64,000 nucleotides of DNA, from positions 12,558,159 to 12,622,158 of the forward strand of contig NC_037682.1 of assembly GCF_003255815.1 (NCBI RefSeq), read 5' to 3'. Under the pieces are notes generated by a model. It saw nothing but the letters and a program-made list of their open reading frames with translations, had not been told where the DNA came from and ran no database searches. The DNA comes from Theropithecus gelada. Taxonomy: Eukaryota; Chordata; Mammalia; Primates; Cercopithecidae. This document shows positions 48,201 through 56,104 of the stretch, piece by piece (position 1 is the stretch's first letter; each line of letters opens with the position of its first letter). The translations under genes and the position numbers were made by a program.

Positions 48201-51200
48201 AAACCCCGTCTGTACTAAAATAAAAATTAGTCGGACGTGGTGGCGGGTGCCTGTAATCCTAGCTACTCGGGAGGTTGAGGCACGAGAATCGCTTGAACCA
48301 GGAGGCAGAGGTTGCAGTGAGCTGAGATCACACCACTGCACTCCAGTCTGAGCCACAGAGCGAAACTCTGTCTCAAAAAAACAGAGTGCTAGAGTCAGTG
48401 GAGCACGGAGAAAGGCCTCATGGAGGAGGTGGGCTTGTGTGGGACCTGAGGGAGAGAGAGAGGTGGGGTGTGGACAGGGACACCAAAAAGAACCCATCCT
48501 GGGTTCAAACCCTGGCTCCCTGCCTCGCTGAGTGTCCCTGAGCAGGTGATGCAAGCTCCCTAAGCCTCCTGTAAGACGTAGGTTGGAGGGATGGGAGCGT
48601 GCAGGGGGTTGCTGTTGCAAAGAATAAATGACATCCATCCTCTATACACTCTCCTGGGTTCAGTTCCTCCACACTGAGAAAATGGAAGTTATTGTTATTA
48701 TTTTGCGGCTGAGCAAAGCCTCCTGGAGACATGCCCTGGTGCCCTCCCTGACCTCAAACCTGAAAGGCTTTGAGAAAGCTAAGTGCAGGGCCCTGTCCCC
48801 AGGAGACAGAGGTGCGGCCCCAGGGAGCCCACTCCACTGTGTGGCCTGCCCATCAGGAGCAGCCAGGGGCTGGGAGGTGCAGGGTGTGTTATATAAATGA
48901 AGGGACATCAATAATAGATTAACCTCAAGGAAGTCCAGGAACATCAATCATCAATTAATTAAATGGCTCCAGGAGAGACAATGACGAGGGGCCCATTCGG
49001 GATGAATTCGAGGCAGCATCCTGTCTCACCTTACACAGTGGAGGGCCACCGTCCTGACCTCGACCCCAGAGCTGCAGCTCCCTGGCCAGGGCCGTCTCCA
49101 GGTGTAGGACTGGTTCGCAGGAGCAGCCCCCAAACACAGGTGAGGGCAAGCCCTGTTCTCCTCCATCCTCCCCCAGGCTCTGAGAACTCCCAAACGCTGA
49201 AAGGGTTTTGATGAAACTTCCCAGAATAGTAACCTCCTGGGCTGAACTCAGGCAGGCGAAATTTCAAGGGGTAATTTGGTGAGAAAATGATCAAATGCCT
49301 GGAAATAAGTGCTGTGAACACTGGAACCCCCTCAGTGGGTCTTCAGGGATGGGAACGGCCTCGAGGGCAGCCCTGAAAGCCTGCCATTCACGCTCCTGCC
49401 CGGCACTGACGGGAGTCAGACCTGCTGAAAGTCAAAGTCAAGTGTGGGCAACACAGTTCAGGCGGCGACTCCGAGCTCAGCTCAGCTTCCCGGCCCCACT
49501 TCCCACCCCTTCCCCTCCTAGTGACCAAGCTGACCAATCTCATGGCTTCTGTCTCCCTTCCATAATCAGGCTTTGTCTCTCCCTTTGCCCCTGCAGAGTG
49601 GCCACTGCCCTAGTTCAAGCCCCCCGCACCTGGGCACCCCCTACTCCTGTCCCTCAGTACCCTGGCACCTGCTGCCACACCACTCTTCCTGGGGGGTGGC
49701 ACCAGCCCCCAAACCCTTACTCAGAACATTTCAGTGAATGCCCATGTATTCACAGATTGGGGACTAAACCTTCAGCCCTGCCGTCGTGGCTCCCGGGGAC
49801 CCAGTTCCAGCTCATTTTTCCAACCTTAGCTTTCACCACTTCTGGTGTATGCACCCTACACTCAAGCCAGACAGCAAACAGGCAGCAGTTCCCCCTCCCA
49901 GCCACCAGTCACCCCCCCAACCTGCCCCCGTTGCTGCCAGTTCCTCAAAACCACCTTCCTTTGTTCATTCCCACTGGTCCCCATGGCCCACATAAAAAGG
50001 CCGTGGCCACCCAAGTCTCCCCGACCTCCCTGGCTCGAGTCACTCTCCCTCCTTTGACCTCTGGCATCACTCATTTCTAAAAATTAATTATATCTTCTCA
50101 ACAGATTTTAAGCAACTTGAGGTCAGAATCTACACCTTATAGGCTCTGGTATGCCCACCTCATCTGCATGCCCTCACTAACCCCCACCTCACACCTGGTA
50201 CTCAAGAAACAACTATCAACTATGTCCAAGTGGAAACATTCCTCAAGGCTAAGATACACTCTTGCTGATGACACTGTTAACGGATATGCAAGATTCTGTC
50301 TATCCCAAGGATGTGGGAATCTAACTTCTTATCAAGTAATGAGACTCATTACATCTTCCCTGCTGCTAATATATGCAGATCACGACATAACCACTTTTCT
50401 ATGGAAAGGATTCCGGCCACAAGAGCAAAAACATTTTCTCAGTGCGTGTTTTCATCACGATCTCTCTATGCGCCAGGCATCACCTGGGAGAATTCTTGCC
50501 ATTCGGCCTTCAGAGGTTTAACTGTCCCCATCTTACAGATTAGGAAACTGAGGTGTGCCAGCATCCAATCCGGGTCTGTGAGGTTCCAGAGTCTGAAGTC
50601 ATAACCACCCATAGGCTACAATGCTATCTTCTGTCATGGGGGAGAGGGGACTGTCCCCAGCTGACTTCCAGGTGGCTCAAGGAGGAGCATGGAAGCAGGC
50701 GTGTGAGACACCCACAGGTAGCGCACAGAAGGGTGTGAGAGCCCCGCCTGCAGCCCGGCTTCCTTCTAAGGAATACTGAGAAAGCACTCGGCTCCTCATG
50801 TTAACAGTCATAACATGAGGTATGAAACCCACCCTCTGCCCTCCCACAGCCTGAAGGCAGCCTCCTCCAACACCCACTGTTCCCTCCTGCTGTGAAGAGC
50901 CCGGCAACACTCGGCTCCGCACACCCACCAACACCAGGCCAGCCAGACACGGGAGCCCGCGCGCTCCCGCACCACCAGGCGCTCCACACCCCCTCCGCCC
51001 TCACTTCCCACAGAAACACTTACGGACACAAGCGGCTTTACACACGTGCACTCCCCGGGCAGCCCCGCGGTGATAACAGCCCCATCCCCATCTACAGGAC
51101 TTGGGTGTTCCTGCCAAACGCCCCATGAAAACAACACCCTTACCCGTGGTCACACCGATCCCCTCCATGGCATCTCCCTGGACTCCTTCCTCAGCAGCAA

Positions 51201-54200
51201 AGAGGTCCTCACAGATAAGGCAGTTTCCTGGGTCTTTCCTGCCCACACACACAACCCACATCCACACCCACACTCACGCTTCCCATCCAACCCAGAAAGA
51301 CCACGCCCAGCCCAAGTCAGTGTCAGAAACAAAAAAAGAAAATCAAAATAAACCATTTTCAGCCCTGCCCGCTGGGGAGGTAACCGCATCCTGCAGTGTC
51401 CTGGGCTTCGCGGTTCTAAAAGATTTATCTTCCCCTGACCACATGCTCATTGATATTTCCCCCAGCGCTACTTGCCCAGTCCACTGGAGTGTAATGTAAA
51501 GCTATTCCGGTGAGAAATTGAAATCACGGAGTGATGGGCCAACAGGTAGATTAAACACCAGGGTTCCCCTCTGGTCTCGAGGAGAGGGACTAGGGGACGA
51601 GTCGCTTCTAGCGACAAGCTGTGCCTTCAACTGCAGCCTTCTGGCCTGCTGCTGTCAGCTCTGGTCCAGCATCCTCTGGCCACAGATGCCTGGCTCCCTG
51701 GCACCCCTAAAGCAGAGCCAGGCACTGTGATTTATGGAGCAGCTGAGGAATTGCCAGGAGCTGAGTAAAGCAACTTTTAGAGAAACACGGACAAGGAACA
51801 TGGGAATATGACTGGGGACCAAGGTTGAAATATTTCAGCTCCAGGGAGCTGCTTGCCCTCGAGGTCCACTCCTAAGTGACTGGCCTCCTGCCTCAGCTGG
51901 AAGTTACTTGAAATCAGCATCTGTGCACAATGACAAGGGTGCTAACCTGGCTGGGCTCCCTGCTGCCCCAAAACCCCAGGACTGGGAAGAAAGCTCGGCT
52001 CTCCTTTTGGGGAACAGAGGCCAACTCCTCCTCTCAGTGTCTTCAGATCTGCCCTGCCTGCCACCCAGCTCTGCTGTGCAGTCCCAACATCCCAAGCAGA
52101 TGGCAAAGGGCGGCTGAAAAGGGCTCCTGGAGCCCCAAACCATAAGACTGAACCACAAATCAGAAAAACAGGCGGAGGTGTGGAGGGTGAGCTGAGGAGA
52201 CTTGAATACTGAATATTCACAACAGGGCGGCTGGAGGCTTCCTCCTTAATGGACTCTGCACTTAAGAGAGCTTTCCAGACACAAGCTGAAGTGCCCAGCA
52301 ACTCCTCCGGGGAGGTATGAAGGCACTGCAGGGAGTGGGTGAGACGGGCCATGGACACCCCTCAGACCAACATGGGAACAACCAGGGAAGCACCTGCAAT
52401 GCTGGACAGTGTCTGGGTGGCAGCTATGGGGACAGGGCGAGTCTATAGCATGGAAAAGTCAGTTCACAACCCTGGGTCTGGCAGGGCCATGTCCTCCTTC
52501 TACCCACATGGCTTGACACTGCAGCCTGGGCACAGGGCAAAAGCCTGTGAAACGGGTTGCCGGCTAAGGCAGACACCTGCATGGAATGCTGGAGAAACGC
52601 CCTGGGTTAGAGAAAAACAGGCCTTCCAGCGCCACGGAGCAGGGTCTGCAACTCAGGCTCTGCAGCTTGTTGTCAGGAATTAGGCTCCTGGTGGCAGAGA
52701 GGAAAGCAATGTGCAGCCGCCCTCATCCTCCCCACCTGGGAAGGCACTTCAGCCAGAAGTGGGGCCACATCGGGAGAGGTGCCACACCTGTCTGCCCTCA
52801 GAGGTGCCCGTAGCCCCCTTTCCTTTCCCCCATGTGTGAGGGCATCCTCCACACCCCCTGATCCCCCTGCTGTCCAGCCTCAACCTCCCGCAGGACCATC
52901 CAGACCTGAGCCACATCAATCTGTGGATGATCTGACCCACTTCATATCCTTCAGGCCACAGCCCAAAAGATGCTGATGTGACTGCTCCCCACTCCCGTTC
53001 TCAGAACCCAGAGCCAAAGGAAATTCTCAAGAGAAAACACACACACTTCCCAAGTCTTCCTCCCACACAGGTACCCTAGATCTGTCAGCCACAGACACCT
53101 CCCAGACCTACCCTGGCAATGAGGCACATTTGCCGCCCAGGCAAAGTGCTTCCTCCTGCTTGGGCCACTCCTGCAGGACTTCACAGCTGCCGGGGCCATG
53201 CTCAGGACCGTCCTCGGGAGACCGGGGGCCTGGTTCCAGCTCAGCAGCTGACTCATAGTGTCAACAGATCCCACTTGCCCCCACCAGGAGCATGTGTGCT
53301 CAGGGCCTCTAATTCCCTATGACAGGCCCTCAACCTTCCGGCTCCCTTCCTCCCAATCACATCCCACGCCACCATTTCCTATAGCTCCTGCCTCCAGCCC
53401 TGGTCTCTTTACTTGATGAGACTCTCTGACCTTTGTACAGTCTTTCGTTGTTTGCAAAGGGTTTCCACGTGCACCATTTCCTTTCATTCTTTACTAACAG
53501 ACCACCATGTGACATGCCTTGATTGGTGAAGTCACCTGCTGAAGTTCACACAGTCAACACTGGAATTAAAGTGATCTGCCCCCAAAGGCATTGGACAGTG
53601 CTCCAGTTATAGGGAACTCATCAGCATCTCCAAGCACCCACCTTAGCAATTTGGCGACCACCTGCCACCCTAATCTCCAATATCCTCAACATCATCTTTT
53701 TGGATGCGTAAGTGCCTTCTCCAGCACAAGCTCAACCCTGTTATTCTTCTACCACTGATCCCACTCCCCCAAGAGATCCACGAAGAACTGAAGATTTCCC
53801 CTACACTGTAAGACTTCTCTGGGGGAGCTGGAAATTGCTTCTCTGAAAAGTAAGGCACTAGGTGATGCTGAGTGAGACCTTCACCCAAAGCTTCCCAAAG
53901 GACTGGTGAGAGCAGACACAATCTCAGCGCAGATGGAAGGGTTTTTAACATAGGAGCCAAGCAGAGAGGACAGAGCCCTTGGAAAGGAATTTAAGCCTGG
54001 GGGTGGGAGTCCCAGTGGCCCCAGCAGATTCCCAGTGGCTGCAGAATCATCTTTTAAGCATCCCCCAATCGATCCAATCCTCTGGACCCAAAGGCTCCCA
54101 AGCATCAAAGAAGAGAGTCAACTTCCAGATACCCTGGAGTGAACCCATCAACCCAAGGAGAAGGCAGTGCCCGGTGACCACAGATAGATGGTACGTTGTA

Positions 54201-55240
54201 CCACTCCCTGACCCGCTAACCCGGGCTACCTCTCGGCCCTGCTTGTTTCTCAGGACATATTCTGGGACAGTGATCACCACTGAAAATCATCCACCCCTCC
54301 CTTCGTCCCCAAAGCTAGATGAATAGCGAGCCCAGGACAACGGTAGTGCCTGGAAGGTCTCCGTCTGGGTTACTATCAGGGCCCTTGTGGTAGAAGCTTC
54401 TCCTGGCCATCTCCTGTTTATGCCCATTATAAAGGACACTAACCCTCTCCCAGATTTCTGCCCTCCTCAGTCCAGTGTACCCAACAGGCATTAAAACTGG
54501 ACCCCCATGACAGAGGCAGTGTCCCCTTCATCGCCTGTGGAGAAGGATGGGCATTTACCCTTCCCATTCATCAGGATGGGAGGGCCACGGCCTCCCCGCA
54601 CGGCAGTGCCAGGTAGCCCCCTGCACTACACCGTGCCAAGGCCCTTTCTCACAGTCACGCCAGGAACTCTAGCCATGCTGAGGACACCAATTCTTCAAGC
54701 CCCCAGTGCTATCACCCCAGACCATGTCAAGCCCAAGGCCAGAACCATCCCAACACCCAAGCAACGGCAGCACTTCCTCACACCCATGCCAGCGGCACCA
54801 CCATGCCGGCACGAGCTGGCCACCTACCCCAGAACCAGTCCGAGGGCCGTGCCCATCACCTACCTGTGCCGACAGCTGCACCACCTCACACCTGGGAGGC
54901 CACCACCGCACCAAGGTGGAGGCGAGTCTTCTGAGATCCGTGCCAGGAAAACCACGCTGTCTGTGCCGGACCCACGTTGCCCACGCCCGTGCCACGCGTG
55001 TCACCATCCCCACGCCGGTGCCAGGGGCTCCACAGACCTCACACCTGCCACGGGCGCGCGTGGCAGCTGCAACTCCGCCCGCCGACCCGTCGGGCCGGCC
55101 ACCGCGCGCCCTGGACACTGCCCAGCCCGCCGCGCCGCTCGCACCGCGCCCGCGCCCGGGACCGGCCCGCCGCGCGGGAGGCCCCCCTTACCTCCCGCCC
55201 GCCGCAGGGCTCGGCCCGCCGCCGCGACCGCCACCTCCAT
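15393..55240 (-). CDS. Upstream ORF in DAGLA 5'UTR, 23 codons, spliced across exon 1 and exon 2
   Basis: If exon 1 is spliced as inferred (55192 to 15415), an AUG at 55240-55238 reads 16 codons plus one base in exon 1 (55240-55192), then GA and six codons to TGA in exon 2 (15415-15393). Its context is aggATGG, with A at -3 and G at +4, stronger than the main start. The peptide begins MEVAVAAAGRALRRAG and ends GGEHQVR. The stop is in the same frame as the DAGLA start and 21 nt before it, so initiation at DAGLA would need leaky scanning or reinitiation. The peptide matches nothing I know. The likely role is translational control. Confidence 0.55.
18770..19440 (+). repeat. L2-type LINE relic
   Basis: Cores such as 'tggcctgcaggacaaagtccaagtcc', 'tttgaagccctccctgacagg' and adjoining sequence match the L2 3' region I recall. 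It is strongly diverged and its boundaries are uncertain. Confidence 0.6.
20285..20530 (+). repeat. MIR element, nearly full length
   Basis: Consecutive MIR cores are present: 'gtggttaagaccctgcactc', 'cttggctctgccacttactggctgtgtgacc', 'ggtacttaacctctctgtgc' and 'tcagtctcctcacttct'. This is one of the best preserved MIRs in the window. Confidence 0.85.
22536..22560. repeat. Poly-A run of 25
   Basis: An uninterrupted A run follows a reverse MIR-like relic (about 22385-22520). No Alu body precedes it, so it is either a simple-repeat expansion or the tail of a lost or very short retrocopy. Confidence 0.9.
25325..25350. repeat. 26-bp near-perfect palindrome
   Basis: Cttcattaggggg is followed directly by ccccctaacgaag. 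The 13-nt arms are reverse complements except for one position (a/c at 25329/25346), with no loop. 'gttaatgatatgctaag' follows immediately, with homeodomain- and POU-like cores. Confidence 0.9.
26026..26340 (+). mobile_element. Alu element (AluS-type) with an inverted Alu fragment near its 3' end
   Basis: This is a complete forward Alu with an A22-type tail. Where 'cctgggcgacagagcgaga' is expected, 26273-26307 instead reads 'ccacctcagcctcccaaagt' and more, which is a reverse-complement Alu fragment. Normal sequence then resumes at 'gactctgtctc'. It is antisense in DAGLA intron 1. Confidence 0.9.
26867..27201 (+). mobile_element. AluY-type element with 17-bp TSD and expanded AAAT tail
   Basis: Target-site duplications aaaagttgtaaagtgtt are perfect at 26850-26866 and 27202-27218. 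The body has AluY-type variants ('gagatcaagaccatcctggctaacacgg', 'ggagcttgcag'). The tail is about thirteen AAAT units (27150-27201). It inserted into the end of a plus-oriented MIR-like relic (about 26700-26866). Confidence 0.92.
27284..27612 (+). mobile_element. Alu element with a mixed AAAT/CATA tail
   Basis: A diverged forward Alu (from 'gccgggcgcagtggctcacg') ends in 'aaaataaataaataaatac' and a 'catacatacataca' run. It is antisense in DAGLA intron 1. Confidence 0.88.
27640..28090 (+). repeat. L2-type LINE relic
   Basis: 'taaaattaaaactcccaacc', 'ctataaagttttacaccaac' and the following C-rich 'ctgccctgcccagctgtgct' resemble the L2 3' region I recall. It is low-similarity and the borders are approximate. 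Confidence 0.5.
28916..28972 (+). promoter_or_regulatory. Motif cluster (CRE-like, MARE half-site, TATA/MEF2-like) in intron 1
   Basis: Within 57 bp lie TGCGTCAC (28916-28923, CRE-like), TGCTGACTC (28930-28938, MAF/AP-1-type) and CTATAAATA (28964-28972, TATA- or MEF2-like). The arrangement could be an intronic enhancer or minor promoter. There is no transcript evidence. Confidence 0.3.
29855..30200 (-). repeat. L2-type relic (reverse)
   Basis: 'gagtgcctactacgtgtcagg', 'gtgacaaataaaaaccgacacgg' and 'cagcccttatggagctgcactcc' follow the reverse L2/MIR-type pattern. Its borders are uncertain. Confidence 0.5.
30886..31880 (+). mobile_element. Solo LTR of an endogenous retrovirus (class I-type), split by an Alu
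   Basis: Sequence on both sides of the Alu at 31192-31494 forms one LTR-like unit. It begins 'tgttggggctcagaaaatgg', has roughly 45-bp internal tandem repeats around 'agaaactagaattcc' (30990-31110), and has a polyadenylation signal (aataaa, about 31780) followed by a T/G-rich stretch. No internal viral genes are present. The subfamily is not resolved and the 3' border is uncertain. Its orientation is opposite to DAGLA. Confidence 0.6.
31192..31494 (+). mobile_element. Alu element (AluS-type) inserted in the solo LTR
   Basis: This is a complete forward Alu with a 20-A tail, flanked by agaaattctc (31181-31190) and agaaatcctc (31494-31503) as a near-identical target-site duplication. Confidence 0.92.
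31893..31977. repeat. (CCAT)n tetranucleotide microsatellite
   Basis: About 13 clean tandem CCAT units are followed by degenerate 'cctccatcctccatccacccaccc'. It lies in DAGLA intron 1. Confidence 0.95.
32000..32450 (+). repeat. L2-type relic
   Basis: It contains 'agaaagccctctccctctca', C-rich text including a short (CCCCCA)4 run (32169-32192), and 'gtgtggcttctcatgggagg'. It resembles other L2 3' segments in the window, but divergence is high. Confidence 0.45.
33384..33408. repeat. (GA)n microsatellite
   Basis: About 12 GA units are flanked on both sides by the short repeat 'aacctaacatg' (33354-33364 and 33407-33417). Confidence 0.95.
33418..33856 (+). mobile_element. Three-monomer Alu composite (old)
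   Basis: A left-type monomer (33418-33545) is followed by a middle unit (about 33560-33690) and a right-type unit (about 33697-33856). Each middle or end unit starts with 'agccagatgtgatgg' or 'atctgggcatggtggc' and ends in an A-rich stretch. At about 440 bp it exceeds a normal Alu by one monomer. Confidence 0.8.
34440..37560 (-). other. DAGLA intron 1 block with MIR/L2 relics
   Basis: MIR-like copies are near 34470-34640 (+) and 36030-36140 (+). L2-like sequence is near 36690-36950 (+; 'ggtcagcctaaacacaacctc', 'agcaccatgcctggtgcctagc'). The rest is unique and GC-rich with no supported feature. Confidence 0.5.
37785..37987 (+). mobile_element. Alu right-monomer fragment with a 10-bp triplication
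   Basis: It starts at 'attagctgggcatggcaggg' and ends in a (CAAAAAA)-type tail. 'gcagtgagt' is repeated three times (37877-37903). No left monomer is present. Confidence 0.88.
37988..42029 (-). other. DAGLA intron 1 block with no clear element
   Basis: Reverse MIR-like traces are near 38030-38150 and 41420-41570, and a short L2-like piece is near 40205-40290. The rest is unique sequence. I see no exon, Alu or tandem array. Confidence 0.5.
42030..42317 (+). mobile_element. Alu element with an internal deletion
   Basis: This forward Alu is missing about 15 bp after 'tttgggaggc' in the left monomer and about 30 bp of the 'ggaggttgcagtgagccgag' region in the right monomer ('gaggcagaccacaccactac'). 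It has an A-rich tail. Confidence 0.88.
42785..43400. repeat. MER5-type DNA-transposon relics, several copies, partly inverted
   Basis: 'agtgactctcaaacttatgc' and 'cagcaattctgaatcagtaa' (42790-42850), 'agcgattctgatgtgg' (43032-43047) and 'gggagctgttagaaatgcac' (43289-43308) are MER5A-type (hAT-Charlie) cores as I recall them. The copies are in both orientations. Exact borders cannot be set by eye. Confidence 0.6.
43101..43144. repeat. Hairpin: 18-bp inverted repeat, 8-nt loop
   Basis: Ggtggtgctgctgctgcc (43101-43118) is the reverse complement of ggcagcagcagcatcacc (43127-43144) except one G:T-type position, with the loop ggctcatg. It sits at the junction of oppositely oriented MER5-like copies. 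Confidence 0.9.
45525..45817 (+). mobile_element. Alu element (AluS-type) with TSD
   Basis: This is a complete forward Alu. Flanks agaagaggtaccaaaaga (45507-45524) and agaagaggtgccaaagga (about 45819-45836) form a slightly decayed target-site duplication. Confidence 0.92.
46115..46630 (-). repeat. MIR element (reverse) interrupted by an Alu
   Basis: 'cagttaacatttcctgagtac', 'tacatcatctcatttgatcc' and 'cccccatttaggagatgaa' lead to 46247. The MIR then resumes after the Alu at 46542 with 'ggaaactgaggctcaaacag' and 'gtcaagtgacttgcac'. Confidence 0.85.
46248..46541 (+). mobile_element. AluY-type element inserted in a MIR
   Basis: This forward Alu carries 'gagatcaagaccatcctggc' and 'ggagcttgcagtgagctgag' variants and a 12-A tail. 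It splits the reverse MIR around it. Confidence 0.9.
47740..48000. repeat. MIR relics, reverse then forward
   Basis: About 47760-47880 is reverse ('acagacagggcaaccgagg', 'aagtgacttgttcacagc'). About 47905-47995 is forward ('gaggatcaaatgagagaagg', 'gcctggcaccttgctcc'). Confidence 0.6.
48098..48380 (+). mobile_element. Alu element (AluS-type)
   Basis: This forward Alu runs from 'ggccaggcacagtggctcac' to a short A7 tail, with scattered substitutions ('ttgggtcgccaaggc', 'ttagtcggacgtgg'). Confidence 0.9.
48906..48964. promoter_or_regulatory. AT-rich homeodomain/PBX-like motif cluster
   Basis: 'atcaataatagattaac', 'catcaatcatcaattaatta' and TATA-like 'gttatataaat' just before it form an AT-rich island in GC-rich intron. 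Repeated ATCAAT and TAATTA cores fit PBX/HOX or TALE factors. Motif evidence only. Confidence 0.3.
49500..53930 (-). other. DAGLA intron 1, distal block near promoter
   Basis: L2-like text near 50040-50250 and reverse MIR-like traces near 50440-50600 and 53430-53600 are visible. The rest is C-rich unique sequence with no Alu. The open frames here have no recognisable protein. Confidence 0.45.
53932..54012. repeat. Direct repeat copy 1 of a promoter-flanking pair
   Basis: This 81-bp segment ('gatggaagggtttttaacat', 'cccttggaaaggaatttaag', 'cctgggggtgggagtcc') recurs at 56020-56104 in the same orientation with only a few differences. It is 1.2 kb inside intron 1. I do not recognise it as a known repeat family. 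Confidence 0.9.
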
Positions 55241-55338
55241 CCTGGGCTCCCCAAGGCCCCGATTCACTAACGCCGCTTCCGCAGGGCGCCGGCGCCGGCG
55301 CGAAGTCCGCCTCCGCCCCCCGGGGGACGCTGCGTCCT

Positions 55339-55346
55339 TTACGTAA
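55339..55346. promoter_or_regulatory. TTACGTAA palindrome (PAR-bZIP/NFIL3-type site)
   Basis: This is an exact match to the TTAYGTAA consensus bound by DBP/TEF/HLF activators and the NFIL3 repressor, close to the inferred DAGLA start. It contains a CpG. C/EBP or CREB/ATF factors could also bind. Confidence 0.55.
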
Positions 55347-55366
55347 ACCCCTCTCCGCCGCCAGCG

Positions 55367-55380
55367 GTGACCATGGCGAC
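55367..55380. promoter_or_regulatory. RFX X-box-like palindrome
   Basis: GTGACC-AT-GGCGAC fits both half-sites of the X-box (GTNRCC, a spacer of 0-3, then GGYNAC) with a 2-nt spacer. The embedded ATGGCG also resembles a YY1 core. Confidence 0.5.
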
Positions 55381-55392
55381 GGTCGTGGGGCG

Positions 55393-55414
55393 GCAGCGCC
55401 CCCTGGCGCCAGGG
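55393..55414 (+). promoter_or_regulatory. CTCF-like site at the DAGLA promoter
   Basis: The core AGCGCCCCCTGGCGCCA is one base from the strong CTCF form AGCGCCCCCTGGTGGCCA over its first part. It lies about 20 bp outside the X-box. It contains CpGs, so binding could be methylation-sensitive. Confidence 0.55.
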
Positions 55415-55744
55415 AGGGGAGAGGCGTCGAGGCCCGAGCGAGCCTCCGCGGGCGCCTGCCCTGCGCGTGGGGGCGGTGGGCGCCCGGCTCAGGCCGCGGC
55501 GGGGGCCCCGTGGGCGGCCGGGAGGGGCTGGAGTGGCCGCGCTGCGTCGGGGGAAGGGAACCGCCTGGGTGCCTGCCCCTCCTTTAGGCCCCTCGTGACC
55601 AGTTTTAGCGTGGGAGAGGGAAAAAAGCAAGTATGATCACTGGAGAGCTGGTTCATTTGTGGGGAGGAGAGAGACGGGTCCCACCTCCTCGGGGTGACTG
55701 AACTCTGCTTGAGAAGTTGGAGCACGTCTTTTGCGTCTGGGTAC

Positions 55745-55792
55745 CCCCTCCTCCCTACCACCCTCCACCTCCCACCCCCCACCCCCGTTCCC
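55745..55792 (-). promoter_or_regulatory. G-quadruplex-prone tract upstream of DAGLA
   Basis: The minus strand has successive G runs (ggggg t gggggg t ggg, then ggg and ggg after short loops), which meets the G3+N1-7 pattern. It lies about 0.4-0.5 kb upstream of the inferred exon 1, with G-richness on the coding strand. Confidence 0.6.
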
Positions 55793-55884
55793 AGTGCCCA
55801 GCCTCGTGCCTGGCCTCCAAAGGGGCTTGCTTGGTCAATTTTGAATTTCTGGTAAATGAAGAAAACCGCCCCTCCTGTTCCCCT

Positions 55885-56019
55885 TCACGCCCATTCATTC
55901 ACCGTAAGTCGCTTACACCTCTCTGGGAGCGCTGTGCTGAGCTGGGGGAGTGGAGGACAGAGAGGAGCAGAAGGCGGGCCCTGACTTCAAGGAGCTCATT
56001 CTGCTGGGGAGGAGACGCC
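55885..56019 (-). repeat. L2-type relic (reverse)
   Basis: 'cattcattcaccgtaagtcg', 'gagcgctgtgctgagctgg' and 'cttcaaggagctcattctg' follow the reverse L2/MIR-like pattern and directly abut direct-repeat copy 2. Confidence 0.55.
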
Positions 56020-56104
56020 GATGGAGGGGGTTTTAACATAGGAGCTAAGCAGAGAGGACAGACAGAGCCCTTGGAAAGGAATTTAAGCCTGGGGGTGGGA
56101 GTCC
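56020..56104. repeat. Direct repeat copy 2 of a promoter-flanking pair
   Basis: This 85-bp copy matches 53932-54012 in the same orientation. It differs by a 4-bp 'gaca' insertion and a few substitutions. It lies about 0.6 kb upstream of the CpG island, so the pair brackets promoter and exon 1. Confidence 0.9.

Larger units (their letters stand above)
55192..55380 (-). other. DAGLA: DAGLA non-coding exon 1 (5' end uncertain)
   Basis: The donor is GGGAG|GTAAGG (GT at 55191-55190), which splices to exon 2 at 15415. The position inside the CpG island and the known non-coding first exon of DAGLA support it. The 5' end cannot be fixed from sequence; 55380 is only an outer estimate. It contains one AUG (55240-55238) that opens the upstream ORF. 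Confidence 0.7.
54960..55620. promoter_or_regulatory. DAGLA: CpG-island promoter of DAGLA
   Basis: This is the only stretch in the window with dense, preserved CpG dinucleotides and very high GC. It sits about 40 kb upstream of the start-codon exon and contains a good splice donor on the minus strand. No TATA box is visible near the inferred start. From the inferred transcript outward lie a TTACGTAA site, an X-box-like palindrome, a CTCF-like site and GC boxes ('ggggcgg' type). Confidence 0.85.

Noticed and set aside
54507..55587. 279- and 293-codon plus-strand ORFs antisense to DAGLA exon 1
   Set aside because: High-GC, stop-poor CpG-island sequence leaves frames open by chance. The proteins are Pro/Ala/Arg-rich low complexity with no recognisable domain.
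55001..55630. 209-codon minus-strand ORF over the promoter
   Set aside because: It reads through exon 1 into intron 1 across a good splice donor. Only the spliced 23-codon upstream ORF is a plausible translated product.
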